A DNA stretch of 64,000 nt. Source: Hymenobacter taeanensis. GTDB taxonomy: Bacteria > Bacteroidota > Bacteroidia > Cytophagales > Hymenobacteraceae. Shown here piece after piece: positions 17,358 to 26,279 of this stretch. The notes under the pieces were generated by a model that saw only the letters and a program-made list of their open reading frames with translations, was not told the origin of the DNA and made no database searches. Location of the stretch: positions 2,697,001 through 2,761,000 of the forward strand of contig NZ_CP053538.1 of the NCBI RefSeq assembly GCF_013137895.1, given 5' to 3'. The position numbers and the translations under genes are program-made. Position 1 is the stretch's first letter. Each line of letters begins with the position of its first letter.

Positions 17358-20300
17358 TTAGTTGAAGATGTAACGCACACCCAACTGACCCTGCCAACGT
17401 GAGTTGAAAGGAGCAATGTCGTAGGAGCGGTTGTTAGTGGCAAATGCGCTAGGGAAAGTAAACGTAGGCTGTACGTTCGGAGCATTCGTTCCAACTACCG
17501 ACAGGAGTTCCGTAGCGCTGTTAGCTACTGAATACTGATGACCCCAGTCCTTGTTCACCAGGTTACCAACGTTGATAACGTCGAAGGTAATCTGAATGGT
17601 GTTTTTCTTGCCACCAGCCTGGAAGTTGAAGTCCTGCGTCAGACGCATGTCAATCTGGTGAGTCCAAGGCAGCCGTGCAGCAAAACGCTCAGCATACTGA
17701 CCACGGTGGCTACGCAGATAAGGATCGTTGTTGATGAAAGCATCCAATTGATCCTGCACTTGAGCTAAAGTGCGCCCTTCTGAAGCAGCAAGTTTAATCT
17801 CATTGACGTCACGCACATCACGTGGGATGTAAATGAGGTCGTTGCCCGTGCTACCGTCGTTGTTCAGGTCGCGGTTGTACAGGTAAGTCAATGGCTGACC
17901 TGACAAGCCTTCATATACTACGGAGAGGCCGGTAGCCAGCTTGTCGCCTGCATAATGGAACGTGTAACCACCCGTTGCCAACACGCGGTGACGCTGGTCG
18001 TTGCGTGAGTAACCTAGCTCTGGGTTGTTTGGATCAAACTGGATTTGGTTGAAGCCAAAGTTAGACGAGGCAGTGCTGCTAGAGCCGCTGTTGATTTCCT
18101 TCGACTTGCCGTACGTATAGGCCACCGAAGTATTCAAGCCATTTTTGAATTGCTTCTGTAACTGAGCCGTAGCATTGTAACGGTAACCTTTATTGGTATT
18201 ATCCAATAGGTAAACGTTAGTGAACTTTGGATCAATCCGACGAACCGCTACCGATGGGTTAGAGCTAGCCGTAACTGAAGAATACACCGGACGCTGATCA
18301 GCACCAGCCAAACGACCAACAGGTGCAGCCAGGTTGATATCTCTGTAGTAGATATCATTAACGGTTTTCGAGTATATGCCTTCAAGGGTAGCCACGATAT
18401 CACCGGGCAGGCGGAAGTCAACAGCCAAGTTGGAACGCCATACCTGTGGCAGTTTGAAATCGTCGCTTAAAACGTTGATCTGCGTCGTTTTTACAGCACC
18501 ATTCTGGTAATATGTAGGGAACTGACCAATGTCAGTCAGTACCACTTTCTGACCAGCAGCATTAGTAGTGCTAGCAGGGTTGTTCACGTCAACCGAGCCC
18601 TGGATTACACCGCTGTTAGTGTAGCTGTTCGAAATCCATACGAAAGGTACACGACCGGTGAAAATACCCGTTCCGCCACGTACCTGAATCTTCTGATCGT
18701 TGTTTACATCCCAGTTGAAACCTACACGGGGAGCAAATAACACTTGGCCGCTAGGTACATTCTGGGTGTTGATTTTACCGTACTGTGCGAATGCCGTCTG
18801 GGCCTCTACGTCAGCATTATAAGCAGGCTTATCAATGAATACAGGTACGTCAATACGAGCTCCCAGTGTTAAACGAAGGTTTTCAACGGGCGAATATTGA
18901 TCCTGAGCATAGAAGCCCAACTGCATAGCTTTGAACGCAGCCTCGCCGTTATCAGCCGTTGGATAAGCAGCCTGCAAGCGGTTTGACGTTCCGTTGTAAA
19001 AGTTTTGCAGTGAGTTGAACTGGTAGTAGCCGTTGCCGTTGTTAATGAACAGGTTACGGAACTTGAACCACTCGTTGTGCGTGCCCAACGTAATGGTATG
19101 CTTACCAAAAGCCGCCGTTACGTTGTCAGTTACCTCTACAATGTCCTGGTCTAGCTGGTTAGCTGATGAGCTACGCTCGGTGCCGAGAGTATAACGCAGG
19201 CCTTTGTCGTTGATTTCAAAGGTAGGGAACAGACCGCCTGAAGTGCCGCGAGTATCGCGAATGCGCGAGTAGCTCAACAGCAGCTTGTTGGAGAATCGAC
19301 CAAATACGCTATTCAGTTCTGCTACAGAACTGTTCGTAACGTTATTGAACTTGTAAGCATTGTTGCCAAAGCGTATCTGCGTTGAAGAACGCGAGATGTT
19401 GTCATCAAATGCCTTTACATAGTTATGGCGAACCGTGAGCTGATGGTTCTGCGACAAGTTGAAGTCTAAGCGCCCAAAAATCTTGTTGCTCTCGCGGCGC
19501 GCATTGATGCTGCCATATTCCCCCACGTCGTAGCCATAGCGCGAGCTTACGTAGCTGGTAATAGAGTCAAGCGCAGAGGTACGGAAGCGGGAAGTGGAGG
19601 TGCCAGGCTCGAACGAGAGGGGAGTGCTCTGACGAGCAATTTCTGCGTTCAGGAAAAAGAAGACTTTATCTCGCACCAAAGCACCACCAACACGAGCGCC
19701 CGTCTGGTAGTTGTAGAATTCATCGGCTTTGGTACGGGGTTCCGTTACACTTTTGCCAACTGAATTCTGGTTGCGCCCAAAGCCATAAATAGAGGCTTGT
19801 ACTTCATTGGTGCCGGAGCGGGTAACAGCGTTAACGCCACCACCAGTGAAGTTACCCAGGGTTACGTCATACGGAGCAACTACTACCTGAATCTCCTGGA
19901 TAGCATCCAAGGCAATAGGAGTAGTGCCCGACTGGCCACCTGGGGTGCCGCTGCCTGCCAAACCAAAAACGTCGTTGTTAACTGCGCCGTCAATGGTGAT
20001 GTTGTTATAACGGTTGTTAGAGCCACCAATTGAGCTGCTGCCACCACCGTTAGCTTGTGGGGTCAGGCGGGTGAAGTCGTTTAGCGAGCGGCTCAGCGTG
20101 GGCAGACGCTGGATTTGCTCCCGGCTAACCGTGGTTTCAGCACCTGTGCGGCTCGAGTTAATTACCCGGTCACGAGCGCCACTTACTACTACTTCGTTCA
20201 ACTGCTGAGTAGCTTCGCTCAGGTTAATATCTAAGCGCTGGTTCTGGCCTAGTGAGAGCGTAATGTTTTCGCGGATTGCATCAGCATAACCAATAAAGGT

Positions 20301-20555
20301 TACGCGCACGGTGTAGGGACCACCTACGCGCATGCCCTGAATGTTGAAGCGGCCCTCCGAGTTGGTCGGGGCAACGTACTGCGTGTTGGTCGGGGTGTGT
20401 ACGGCAATAACCGTAGCACCTGGTAGGCCCGCTCCCGACTTGTCGGTGATAACACCGTTCATAGCCGACGTGGTGGCACCCTGACCCCAACTGAGATGGG
20501 CTGACAGAATCGCCATTGGGACTAAAGCCGCAGAGGCGTAAAGATTGCGTCTCAT
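17358..20555 (-). CDS. TonB-dependent receptor, Oar-like (paralog 2)
   Basis: This 1065-residue paralog of the 9229-12726 receptor has the same architecture: signal peptide, carboxypeptidase-regulatory-like domain (GVITDKSGAGLPGATVIAVH), plug (REQIQRLPTLSRSLNDFTRL, NNITIDGAVNNDVFGL, VVAPYDVTLGNFTGGGVNAV) and a barrel ending WQGQLGVRYIFN. The first ~75 residues differ from paralog 1 at only a few positions, while the barrel is well diverged and about 100 residues shorter. This suggests different substrates with a common energising and export front end. No SusD-like partner is present. Confidence 0.92.
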   Translation of the reverse strand: MRRNLYASAALVPMAILSAHLSWGQGATTSAMNGVITDKSGAGLPGATVIAVHTPTNTQYVAPTNSEGRFNIQGMRVGGPYTVRVTFIGYADAIRENITLSLGQNQRLDINLSEATQQLNEVVVSGARDRVINSSRTGAETTVSREQIQRLPTLSRSLNDFTRLTPQANGGGSSSIGGSNNRYNNITIDGAVNNDVFGLAGSGTPGGQSGTTPIALDAIQEIQVVVAPYDVTLGNFTGGGVNAVTRSGTNEVQASIYGFGRNQNSVGKSVTEPRTKADEFYNYQTGARVGGALVRDKVFFFLNAEIARQSTPLSFEPGTSTSRFRTSALDSITSYVSSRYGYDVGEYGSINARRESNKIFGRLDFNLSQNHQLTVRHNYVKAFDDNISRSSTQIRFGNNAYKFNNVTNSSVAELNSVFGRFSNKLLLSYSRIRDTRGTSGGLFPTFEINDKGLRYTLGTERSSSANQLDQDIVEVTDNVTAAFGKHTITLGTHNEWFKFRNLFINNGNGYYQFNSLQNFYNGTSNRLQAAYPTADNGEAAFKAMQLGFYAQDQYSPVENLRLTLGARIDVPVFIDKPAYNADVEAQTAFAQYGKINTQNVPSGQVLFAPRVGFNWDVNNDQKIQVRGGTGIFTGRVPFVWISNSYTNSGVIQGSVDVNNPASTTNAAGQKVVLTDIGQFPTYYQNGAVKTTQINVLSDDFKLPQVWRSNLAVDFRLPGDIVATLEGIYSKTVNDIYYRDINLAAPVGRLAGADQRPVYSSVTASSNPSVAVRRIDPKFTNVYLLDNTNKGYRYNATAQLQKQFKNGLNTSVAYTYGKSKEINSGSSSTASSNFGFNQIQFDPNNPELGYSRNDQRHRVLATGGYTFHYAGDKLATGLSVVYEGLSGQPLTYLYNRDLNNDGSTGNDLIYIPRDVRDVNEIKLAASEGRTLAQVQDQLDAFINNDPYLRSHRGQYAERFAARLPWTHQIDMRLTQDFNFQAGGKKNTIQITFDVINVGNLVNKDWGHQYSVANSATELLSVVGTNAPNVQPTFTFPSAFATNNRSYDIAPFNSRWQGQLGVRYIFN

Positions 20556-20680
20556 AAAGGGGGGATTGGTGAAAAAGTGTACTTTAAGTAAGGGTGAACT
20601 TTGTGAGAGGGTGGTGTGTGTAGCGTGAGGCTGACTCGCTTTTGTAAAGCCTTAAGCAACACAAGGTTTGTTTTCGGCCA

Positions 20681-20688
20681 CAAAGGTA
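20681..20688 (-). promoter_or_regulatory. Probable -7 box of TonB receptor gene 2
   Basis: TACCTTTG on the minus strand matches TAnnTTTG. It would give a leader of about 120 bases before the ATG at 20555. A TTG lies upstream at a shorter than ideal distance of 13 bases. Confidence 0.4.
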
Positions 20689-20698
20689 AGAGGGAATC

Positions 20699-21376
20699 TC
20701 ACAACCTAGGTCGTACTGCTTTAATGAATCTGCTGAGGTAGTAATCAGTCTCCAGAGCATTCTCAATTACACCTAAAGAGCTGGAAGCGTGAATGAAATG
20801 CACACTTTCGTCGGAGGCTTCTGTAACCAGGCCTACGTGAGTTATAGTAGAACTACCCGGCGAACCTCCGAAAAATACCAAATCGCCCGGCTGTAAATTT
20901 TGTGGCTTAACTGGTTCACCCCACAACGCTTGCTCATTGCTGGAGCGCGGAATGGTTACGTTAATGGCCGCAAACGACATGAACAGCAGCCCCGAGCAGT
21001 CCATCCCTAGCCGGGTAGTACCGCCAAATTTATAGGGGGTTCCCTCAAAGGAGCGGGCTGTTTCAATCACGGAAGCAATTTCGCGCTTCATGTTAGCGGG
21101 CAGCGGCCGGGCGCTAGGCCTCTTTACTACTACCTTGCTTTTACCTCTGGTAGTGGCTAGCTTGGTCTTGGCCTTGCTATGAGGTGCTATACCGCGCCGG
21201 CGTTCCGTGGCCTTAATTCGGGCCATATCGCGGGCTGAGTAGTACCGCCCGTTTCGGTAATTTACTTTCTTGGCACCGCTGCAAGCGGCTAACCAACCTA
21301 GCAACCCTATCAGTAGCACTGGCAGCCACCGGCGCCACTGCGCCGAATGCCGTACCTTCGTAACGTGTTCCCGCAT
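20699..21376 (-). CDS. NlpC/P60 family lipoprotein (cell-wall peptidase)
   Basis: The protein has 225 residues. The signal peptide ends in the lipobox GWLAAC with C32. A basic linker follows at about 36-98, then an NlpC/P60 domain. The catalytic cysteine is C127 in GMDCSGLLF, the histidine is in ITHVGLV, and a third polar residue is near HFIHAS. The family cleaves gamma-D-Glu to diamino acid bonds in peptidoglycan stem peptides. The ATG at 21376 is preferred to one at 21403 because a TATCTTTG promoter box lies at plus 21382-21389, downstream of the longer start. It is divergent from the GlcD-like gene. Confidence 0.87.
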   Translation of the reverse strand: MREHVTKVRHSAQWRRWLPVLLIGLLGWLAACSGAKKVNYRNGRYYSARDMARIKATERRRGIAPHSKAKTKLATTRGKSKVVVKRPSARPLPANMKREIASVIETARSFEGTPYKFGGTTRLGMDCSGLLFMSFAAINVTIPRSSNEQALWGEPVKPQNLQPGDLVFFGGSPGSSTITHVGLVTEASDESVHFIHASSSLGVIENALETDYYLSRFIKAVRPRL

Positions 21377-21381
21377 CGCTG

Positions 21382-21389
21382 CAAAGATA
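21382..21389 (-). promoter_or_regulatory. Probable -7 box of the NlpC/P60 gene
   Basis: TATCTTTG on the minus strand matches TAnnTTTG and sits 5 bases before the ATG at 21376, so the transcript would be nearly leaderless. This decides against the longer start at 21403. No TTG is seen at the expected upstream distance. Confidence 0.45.
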
Positions 21390-21418
21390 GGTGAACAGGT
21401 CATTTTGCTCCTCTATAT

Positions 21419-22828
21419 ATGGAATATCAAGTTTTAACCCCGGCGCTTATTGCCCAGTTTGAAGCGGTTTTAGGCGAAGCACACGTCCTGACGGCCCAGC
21501 GTGTGGATGCGGAAGTATACGCTGATTATGGCCGCGACCATACCGAGGACCTGCACTTCGCACCCGATGTAGTGGTTCGTCCGGCAAACGCCGAGGAGGT
21601 AAGCCAAATTGTGCGCCTGTGCTATGAGCACCGCATTCCGGTTACGCCTCGTGGGGCCGGTACCGGCCTGTCAGGTGGGGCGCTACCTATTCATCACGGA
21701 GTGGTATTGAGCACTGAGCGGCTCAACCGAATCATCGAGATTGATGAGCGAAACCTGCAGGCCACGGTAGAGCCTGGCGTAGTAACTGAGGTGTTCCAGA
21801 ATGCGGTGAAAGAGGTAGGCCTGTTTTACCCACCTGACCCCGCCAGCAAGGGCAGCTGTTTCCTGGGGGGTAACCTCAGCGAGAGCAGTGGGGGCCCAAA
21901 GGCCGTGAAATATGGCGTTACCAAAGACTATGTGCTGAACATGCAAGTGGTGCTGCCTACCGGCGACATCATCTGGACGGGAGCAAATACTCTCAAAAAC
22001 GCCACTGGGTATAACCTTACCCAACTCATGATTGGCTCTGAGGGTACGCTAGGCATCATCACCCGTATTGTTTTCAAGCTACTGCCTTACCCGCAACAAA
22101 ATATTTTGTTGCTGGCACCCTTCCGCGATGAGAACGAGGCGGCGGCGGCTGTCTCAGCTATTTTCAGAGCTGGCATTGTACCCTCCGGCCTTGAGTTCAT
22201 GGAGCGCGAAGCCATTGAATGGTCGTCGCGCTACCTGAATATTCCGCTTAGTCTGCCAGCCGATATCCGGGCACACTTGCTTATTGAGCTTGATGGGCAA
22301 GATCTGGATCAGTTATATAAAGAGGCCGAAGCCGTTTACGCGGTGCTGGAAAGCTATAACGTGGATGAGATTTTGCTGGCTGATACTGCCGGGCAGAAGG
22401 ATGATTTGTGGCGGATTCGGCGGAACATTGGAAATGCGGTGCGCTACAATTCCGTCTATAAGGAAGAAGATACCGTTGTGCCCCGCGCCGAGCTAGCAAC
22501 GCTATTGAAGGGGGTGAAGGAAATCGGGAGCCGCTACGGTTTCAACTCCGTATGCTACGGCCATGCCGGCGACGGTAACCTGCACGTAAACATTATCCGT
22601 GGCGACCTGGATGATGACATGTGGCACCACGGCCTGCAGGAACCTATTAAAGAACTGTTCCGTCTGTGCGTAAGTCTCGGAGGAACTATTTCCGGTGAGC
22701 ATGGAATAGGCCTAGTACAAAAACCCTACATCGGTATTGCCATCGGGGAGGTGCAACTCAATCTGATGCGCGGCATCAAGCAGGTGTTTGACCCCCGCGG
22801 CATCATGAACCCCGGGAAAATATTTTAA
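21419..22828 (+). CDS. FAD-linked oxidase, glycolate oxidase subunit GlcD-like
   Basis: The 469-residue protein has the PCMH-type FAD-binding domain (VTPRGAGTGLSGGALP, GSEGTLGIIT, GGNLSESSGGPKAVKYG) and the C-terminal FAD-oxidase domain. The latter ends in GTISGEHGIGLVQKPY and FDPRGIMNPGKIF, the typical end of GlcD and D-lactate dehydrogenases. It oxidises a 2-hydroxy acid, glycolate or D-lactate. There are no GlcE or GlcF neighbours, so it probably acts as a single-subunit enzyme. Substrate choice is not decidable from sequence alone. Confidence 0.9.
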   Translation: MEYQVLTPALIAQFEAVLGEAHVLTAQRVDAEVYADYGRDHTEDLHFAPDVVVRPANAEEVSQIVRLCYEHRIPVTPRGAGTGLSGGALPIHHGVVLSTERLNRIIEIDERNLQATVEPGVVTEVFQNAVKEVGLFYPPDPASKGSCFLGGNLSESSGGPKAVKYGVTKDYVLNMQVVLPTGDIIWTGANTLKNATGYNLTQLMIGSEGTLGIITRIVFKLLPYPQQNILLLAPFRDENEAAAAVSAIFRAGIVPSGLEFMEREAIEWSSRYLNIPLSLPADIRAHLLIELDGQDLDQLYKEAEAVYAVLESYNVDEILLADTAGQKDDLWRIRRNIGNAVRYNSVYKEEDTVVPRAELATLLKGVKEIGSRYGFNSVCYGHAGDGNLHVNIIRGDLDDDMWHHGLQEPIKELFRLCVSLGGTISGEHGIGLVQKPYIGIAIGEVQLNLMRGIKQVFDPRGIMNPGKIF

Positions 22829-22840
22829 GAATGTCTATTC

Positions 22841-22882
22841 CATAAAAAAAGCCTCTCACAATTGTGAGAGGCTTTTTTTATG
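22841..22882. terminator. Perfect palindromic bidirectional terminator
   Basis: A 42-base perfect palindrome reads CATAAAAAAAGCCTCTCACA and its complement, joined by AATT. It lies between the convergent GlcD-like and ACBP genes and has A7/T7 tracts, so it should serve both. Confidence 0.9.
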
Positions 22883-22907
22883 GATTTATGGCCGTGGCTT
22901 AGCAAGC

Positions 22908-23438
22908 TTAGCTTTGATCACCTTTCAATTTATCCTCACCACCATAAGGAGCGCCGGCCGTAATATCGCCGCGTAAACCTCCCTGTGAAATTCCTGGCCG
23001 CGTAGTTGACTGCTGCGAGAGGGTAGTGTTGTCGTTGGCCTGTACTTCAGGGCCGGAAGTAGCATCAGCTCCACCTACCTGCGACCCAGTAGCTGGCTGC
23101 CCGTTACCAGTGATAACGGTAGTCTGCTCTCCTACGGGGCCTGCAATTTCCTTCACTTTCGCAACATACTGGCGGCGCGCATCATCCTGGCTAACGCCCT
23201 TGTACTTGCTCCAGGCGTCCCACTGAGCTTGAGAAAGGCCTTTAGGGCCATTGGGATTGTCGGGGGTGTCGTCGCCTACTTCGTCGCGCTTGGCATCATG
23301 GTCGCCGTCGGTGGCTTGCTTATATAAACCATATAAGTCAGTCATATGAGCGGCCGCTTGGTCACCAGGTAGGCCGTCAACGCGTGTAACAGCGGCTTCA
23401 AACTCTTGCTGCAGAGTCATTTGGTCTTGTAAGTTCAT
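22908..23438 (-). CDS. Acyl-CoA-binding protein with disordered C-terminal tail
   Basis: The protein has 176 residues. Residues 1 to about 95 match the four-helix ACBP fold, with LYGLYKQATDGD and QWDAWSKYKGVSQDDARRQY as the two diagnostic segments. Between them sits an acidic, Asp/Pro/Asn-rich insertion of about 20 residues not found in the canonical 86-residue domain. The C-terminal ~80 residues are rich in Gly, Gln, Ser and Thr, and are probably disordered. ACBPs bind and buffer long-chain acyl-CoA in the cytoplasm. The ATG at 23438 (MNLQDQMTL) is chosen; another lies four codons upstream. Confidence 0.8.
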   Translation of the reverse strand: MNLQDQMTLQQEFEAAVTRVDGLPGDQAAAHMTDLYGLYKQATDGDHDAKRDEVGDDTPDNPNGPKGLSQAQWDAWSKYKGVSQDDARRQYVAKVKEIAGPVGEQTTVITGNGQPATGSQVGGADATSGPEVQANDNTTLSQQSTTRPGISQGGLRGDITAGAPYGGEDKLKGDQS

Positions 23439-23549
23439 GGCGAAGGTCAAAGTAAAAATGGGGGAGAATACAGAGGGTGTACTAACGTGGCACGGCTTTG
23501 GTTGCGAGCCGCGACCGTAGTTTTTCCGAACTCAAGTCCTGATAGTTCG

Positions 23550-23557
23550 TACTTTTG
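23550..23557 (+). promoter_or_regulatory. Probable -7 box of the first asnB-like gene
   Basis: TACTTTTG matches TAnnTTTG and lies 8 bases before the ATG at 23566, giving an almost leaderless transcript. It would be the entry promoter of the glycan locus. The -33 TTG is not seen. Confidence 0.4.
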
Positions 23558-23565
23558 CCCGCCCT

Positions 23566-25473
23566 ATGTGTGGAATTACCGGAGTATTCGCCTTTACTGA
23601 CGCAGGCCGCAGTTCGCTGGCGTCCTTGCATGCCTCAACCGACGCCATTGTTAGCCGCGGCCCCGACTCTCAGGGGCACTTCGTCTACGATAGGTGTGGC
23701 CTAGGCTTTCGTCGTCTCGCTATCCTTGACCTCACCGCCGATGGTAACCAGCCCATGACGGATGAATCAGGCCGCTATACTATCGTCTTCAATGGCGAGA
23801 TATTCAATTTTAAAGAGCTGCGCCAGAAGCTTATCAGCAAAGGCCACCGCTTCCATTCGCAAACCGATACGGAGGTAATTCTGCGCCTGTACATTGCAGA
23901 AGGGCGCAGCTTTATCAAAAAGCTCAACGGCTTTTTTGGCTTTGCCATCTACGATAAAGAGGAAGATTCAGTCTTTATCGCCCGCGACCGGATGGGGGAG
24001 AAGCCCTTGCTCATCTATCGTGATGAAGATAAGCTGCTTTTCTCCTCGGAGATGAAGTCGTTGCTGGCGCTGGGTATTCCGCGCAAGCTAGACTATGTAG
24101 CCCTCAGCCACTACCTGCAACTGAACTACATCCCTGGTCCTGCTACCATCTTCAAAGGCGTCAAGAAACTGCTGCCGGGCCACTACCTGTATATTAAAGG
24201 CAAAAAGGTAGTACGTAAGCGCTGGTACAAAATCCCCTACGACCCGAAAAAAGTTGAAAAGAATAAGCTGACGTATGAGCAGCAGCAAAAGAAGCTGGTA
24301 GACCTACTGGACGACGCCACGGCCCGCCGCTTGGTAGCCGATGTGCCGCTGGGAGCATTCCTGAGCGGAGGCATTGATTCTTCTGTCATCGTGGCGCTGG
24401 CTTCGCGCCACACCCCTCACCTGAATACCTTCAGCATTGGGTACCGCGATGAGCCCTTCTTTGATGAAACAAAGTATGCCAAGCTGGTAGCGGACAGGTA
24501 TAAGACGAACCACACTGTCTTTTCGCTTACCAATCAAGACCTCTACGATCATATTTTCGATGTTCTCAACTACATCGATGAACCCTTCGCCGACTCCTCA
24601 GCGCTGGCCGTGTATATCCTCAGTAAGCGCACGCGCGAGAAGGCTACCGTAGCTCTTTCTGGCGATGGCGCCGATGAGTTATTTGGAGGGTACAACAAGC
24701 ACATGGGCGAGTTTCAGGTGCGTCAGGGCGGCTTTAAAGCGGAAGCCGTGACTGGCCTAAACTTGCTCTGGGATATTCTGCCCAAGTCCAGAAACTCGTA
24801 TTTCGGTAACAAGATCCGGCAGTTTCAGCGCTTCTCCCGGGGCATGCTCAGCGGGCCCAAAGACCGCTACTGGGATTGGGCTTCTTTTGCCTCTGAAAAG
24901 GACGCCCGTGGTCTGCTCAGTGCTGCTTCTCGTCGCAAAATCGGCAAGAAGCTAGCCGACAAGCGCCGCAAGGAGCTGCTGGAAGACCTGCACGGCGATG
25001 GCGACCTGAACGAAGTGTTGCTCACCGATACCAAAGTAGTGCTGCCGTACGATATGCTCACGAAGGTTGATCTGATGAGCATGGCTAACTCCCTGGAAGT
25101 TCGCCCACCGTTTCTCGATCCGAACGTAGTCAACTTTGCCTTCTCCTTGCCAGTCGAGAGTAAAATCGACGCAAACATGAAGAAGAAGATTGTACAGGAT
25201 GCCTTCCGCCCTATGCTGCCCGAGGAGCTGTATAAGCGCCCGAAGCACGGATTTGAAGTTCCCCTACTAAAGTGGTTCCGCGGCGAGTTGCGCCCACTTA
25301 TTGAGGATGACTTACTCTCTGATGCGTTTATTGAAGCGCAAGGAGTATTTAGCGTGCCAGCAATTCAAGACCTCAAAGCTCAGCTATTTTCCCGTAACCC
25401 CGGAGATGTGCACGCTCGTATTTGGGCGCTGATTGTATTTCAGTGGTGGTGGAAGAAATGGATGATGAGCTAG
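23566..25473 (+). CDS. asnB: Glutamine-dependent asparagine synthase-like amidotransferase 1
   Basis: The 635-residue protein has the class II glutamine amidotransferase domain with the nucleophile Cys2 (MCGITGVF). Its synthetase domain has the ATP pyrophosphate loop FLSGGIDSS near residues 265-273 and ALSGDGADELFGGY. By family it transfers ammonia from glutamine to an adenylated carboxylate: aspartate in true AsnB, uronic acids in glycan loci. Standing at the head of a glycan cluster, with a second copy at 48910 and ugd nearby, it may amidate a uronic acid residue, but ordinary asparagine synthesis cannot be excluded. Confidence 0.88.
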   Translation: MCGITGVFAFTDAGRSSLASLHASTDAIVSRGPDSQGHFVYDRCGLGFRRLAILDLTADGNQPMTDESGRYTIVFNGEIFNFKELRQKLISKGHRFHSQTDTEVILRLYIAEGRSFIKKLNGFFGFAIYDKEEDSVFIARDRMGEKPLLIYRDEDKLLFSSEMKSLLALGIPRKLDYVALSHYLQLNYIPGPATIFKGVKKLLPGHYLYIKGKKVVRKRWYKIPYDPKKVEKNKLTYEQQQKKLVDLLDDATARRLVADVPLGAFLSGGIDSSVIVALASRHTPHLNTFSIGYRDEPFFDETKYAKLVADRYKTNHTVFSLTNQDLYDHIFDVLNYIDEPFADSSALAVYILSKRTREKATVALSGDGADELFGGYNKHMGEFQVRQGGFKAEAVTGLNLLWDILPKSRNSYFGNKIRQFQRFSRGMLSGPKDRYWDWASFASEKDARGLLSAASRRKIGKKLADKRRKELLEDLHGDGDLNEVLLTDTKVVLPYDMLTKVDLMSMANSLEVRPPFLDPNVVNFAFSLPVESKIDANMKKKIVQDAFRPMLPEELYKRPKHGFEVPLLKWFRGELRPLIEDDLLSDAFIEAQGVFSVPAIQDLKAQLFSRNPGDVHARIWALIVFQWWWKKWMMS

Positions 25474-25521
25474 GTTATAACAGGTTAAAAAATTGTTTAA
25501 CTCATTTGTTTGCTTCTCTTA

Positions 25522-26277
25522 GTGATTACAAGTTCTACCACTGTCGCGACTAGAATTCAGTTCCGTACTCTGTCCATTGTCATTCCTGTTTATAACGAAG
25601 CTCGCACAATCCACCAGATTCTAGATCTGCTAAGAGAATTGCAACTAGTTAATAACATTCAGAAGGAGATCATTCTAGTTAATGACTGCTCCTCTGACAA
25701 CTCCTCGGAGGTCATTAATGCTTACGCCGCGCGTTACCCCGAGATGGGGCTGCGCCTGCTGCAGCATTCTGTCAACCAAGGTAAGGGCGCGGCCCTACAC
25801 ACAGGGATCCGCGAAGCCACCGGCGATTACGTTATAATTCAGGATGCTGACCTCGAGTACGACCCGGAAGAGTACAACCTACTGATCAAGCCCATCCTCA
25901 AGGGTTTCGCCGATGTCGTCTTTGGCTCGCGCTTCATGGGCGGCAACCCCCACCGGATTCTGTTTTTCTGGCATAGCATAGGTAATCACATGCTTACTTT
26001 TTTAAGCAATATGTGCACAGACCTAAATTTGACAGATATGGAAACCTGCTACAAGTTATTTCGTCGTGATATCATCCAAGGCCTTGAATTACAGGAAAAC
26101 CGTTTTGGGTTTGAGCCCGAAGTAACGGCTAAAGTTTCTCGTGTCAAAGATGTACGCATATATGAAGTTGGTATAAGTTATTACGGTCGCACATATGCAG
26201 AAGGAAAAAAAATTGGTTGGCGTGATGGCTTCAGGGCTATATATTGCATTGTTAAGTATGGACTTTTTAAGAAATAA
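25522..26277 (+). CDS. GT2 glycosyltransferase, DPM1-like (polyprenyl-phosphate sugar synthase type)
   Basis: This GT-A enzyme of about 251 residues starts its fold with [18 protein letters not shown]. It has [10 protein letters not shown], the metal-binding [12 protein letters not shown] and [10 protein letters not shown], typical of dolichyl-phosphate mannose synthase-like proteins. There is no C-terminal membrane segment. No ATG is available: the GTG at 25522 is the best start and a TTG at 25510 is the alternative. It probably charges a lipid phosphate with a hexose for the GT-C-like protein that begins only 2 bases after its stop. Confidence 0.82.
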   Translation: MITSSTTVATRIQFRTLSIVIPVYNEARTIHQILDLLRELQLVNNIQKEIILVNDCSSDNSSEVINAYAARYPEMGLRLLQHSVNQGKGAALHTGIREATGDYVIIQDADLEYDPEEYNLLIKPILKGFADVVFGSRFMGGNPHRILFFWHSIGNHMLTFLSNMCTDLNLTDMETCYKLFRRDIIQGLELQENRFGFEPEVTAKVSRVKDVRIYEVGISYYGRTYAEGKKIGWRDGFRAIYCIVKYGLFKK

Positions 26278-26279
26278 AT

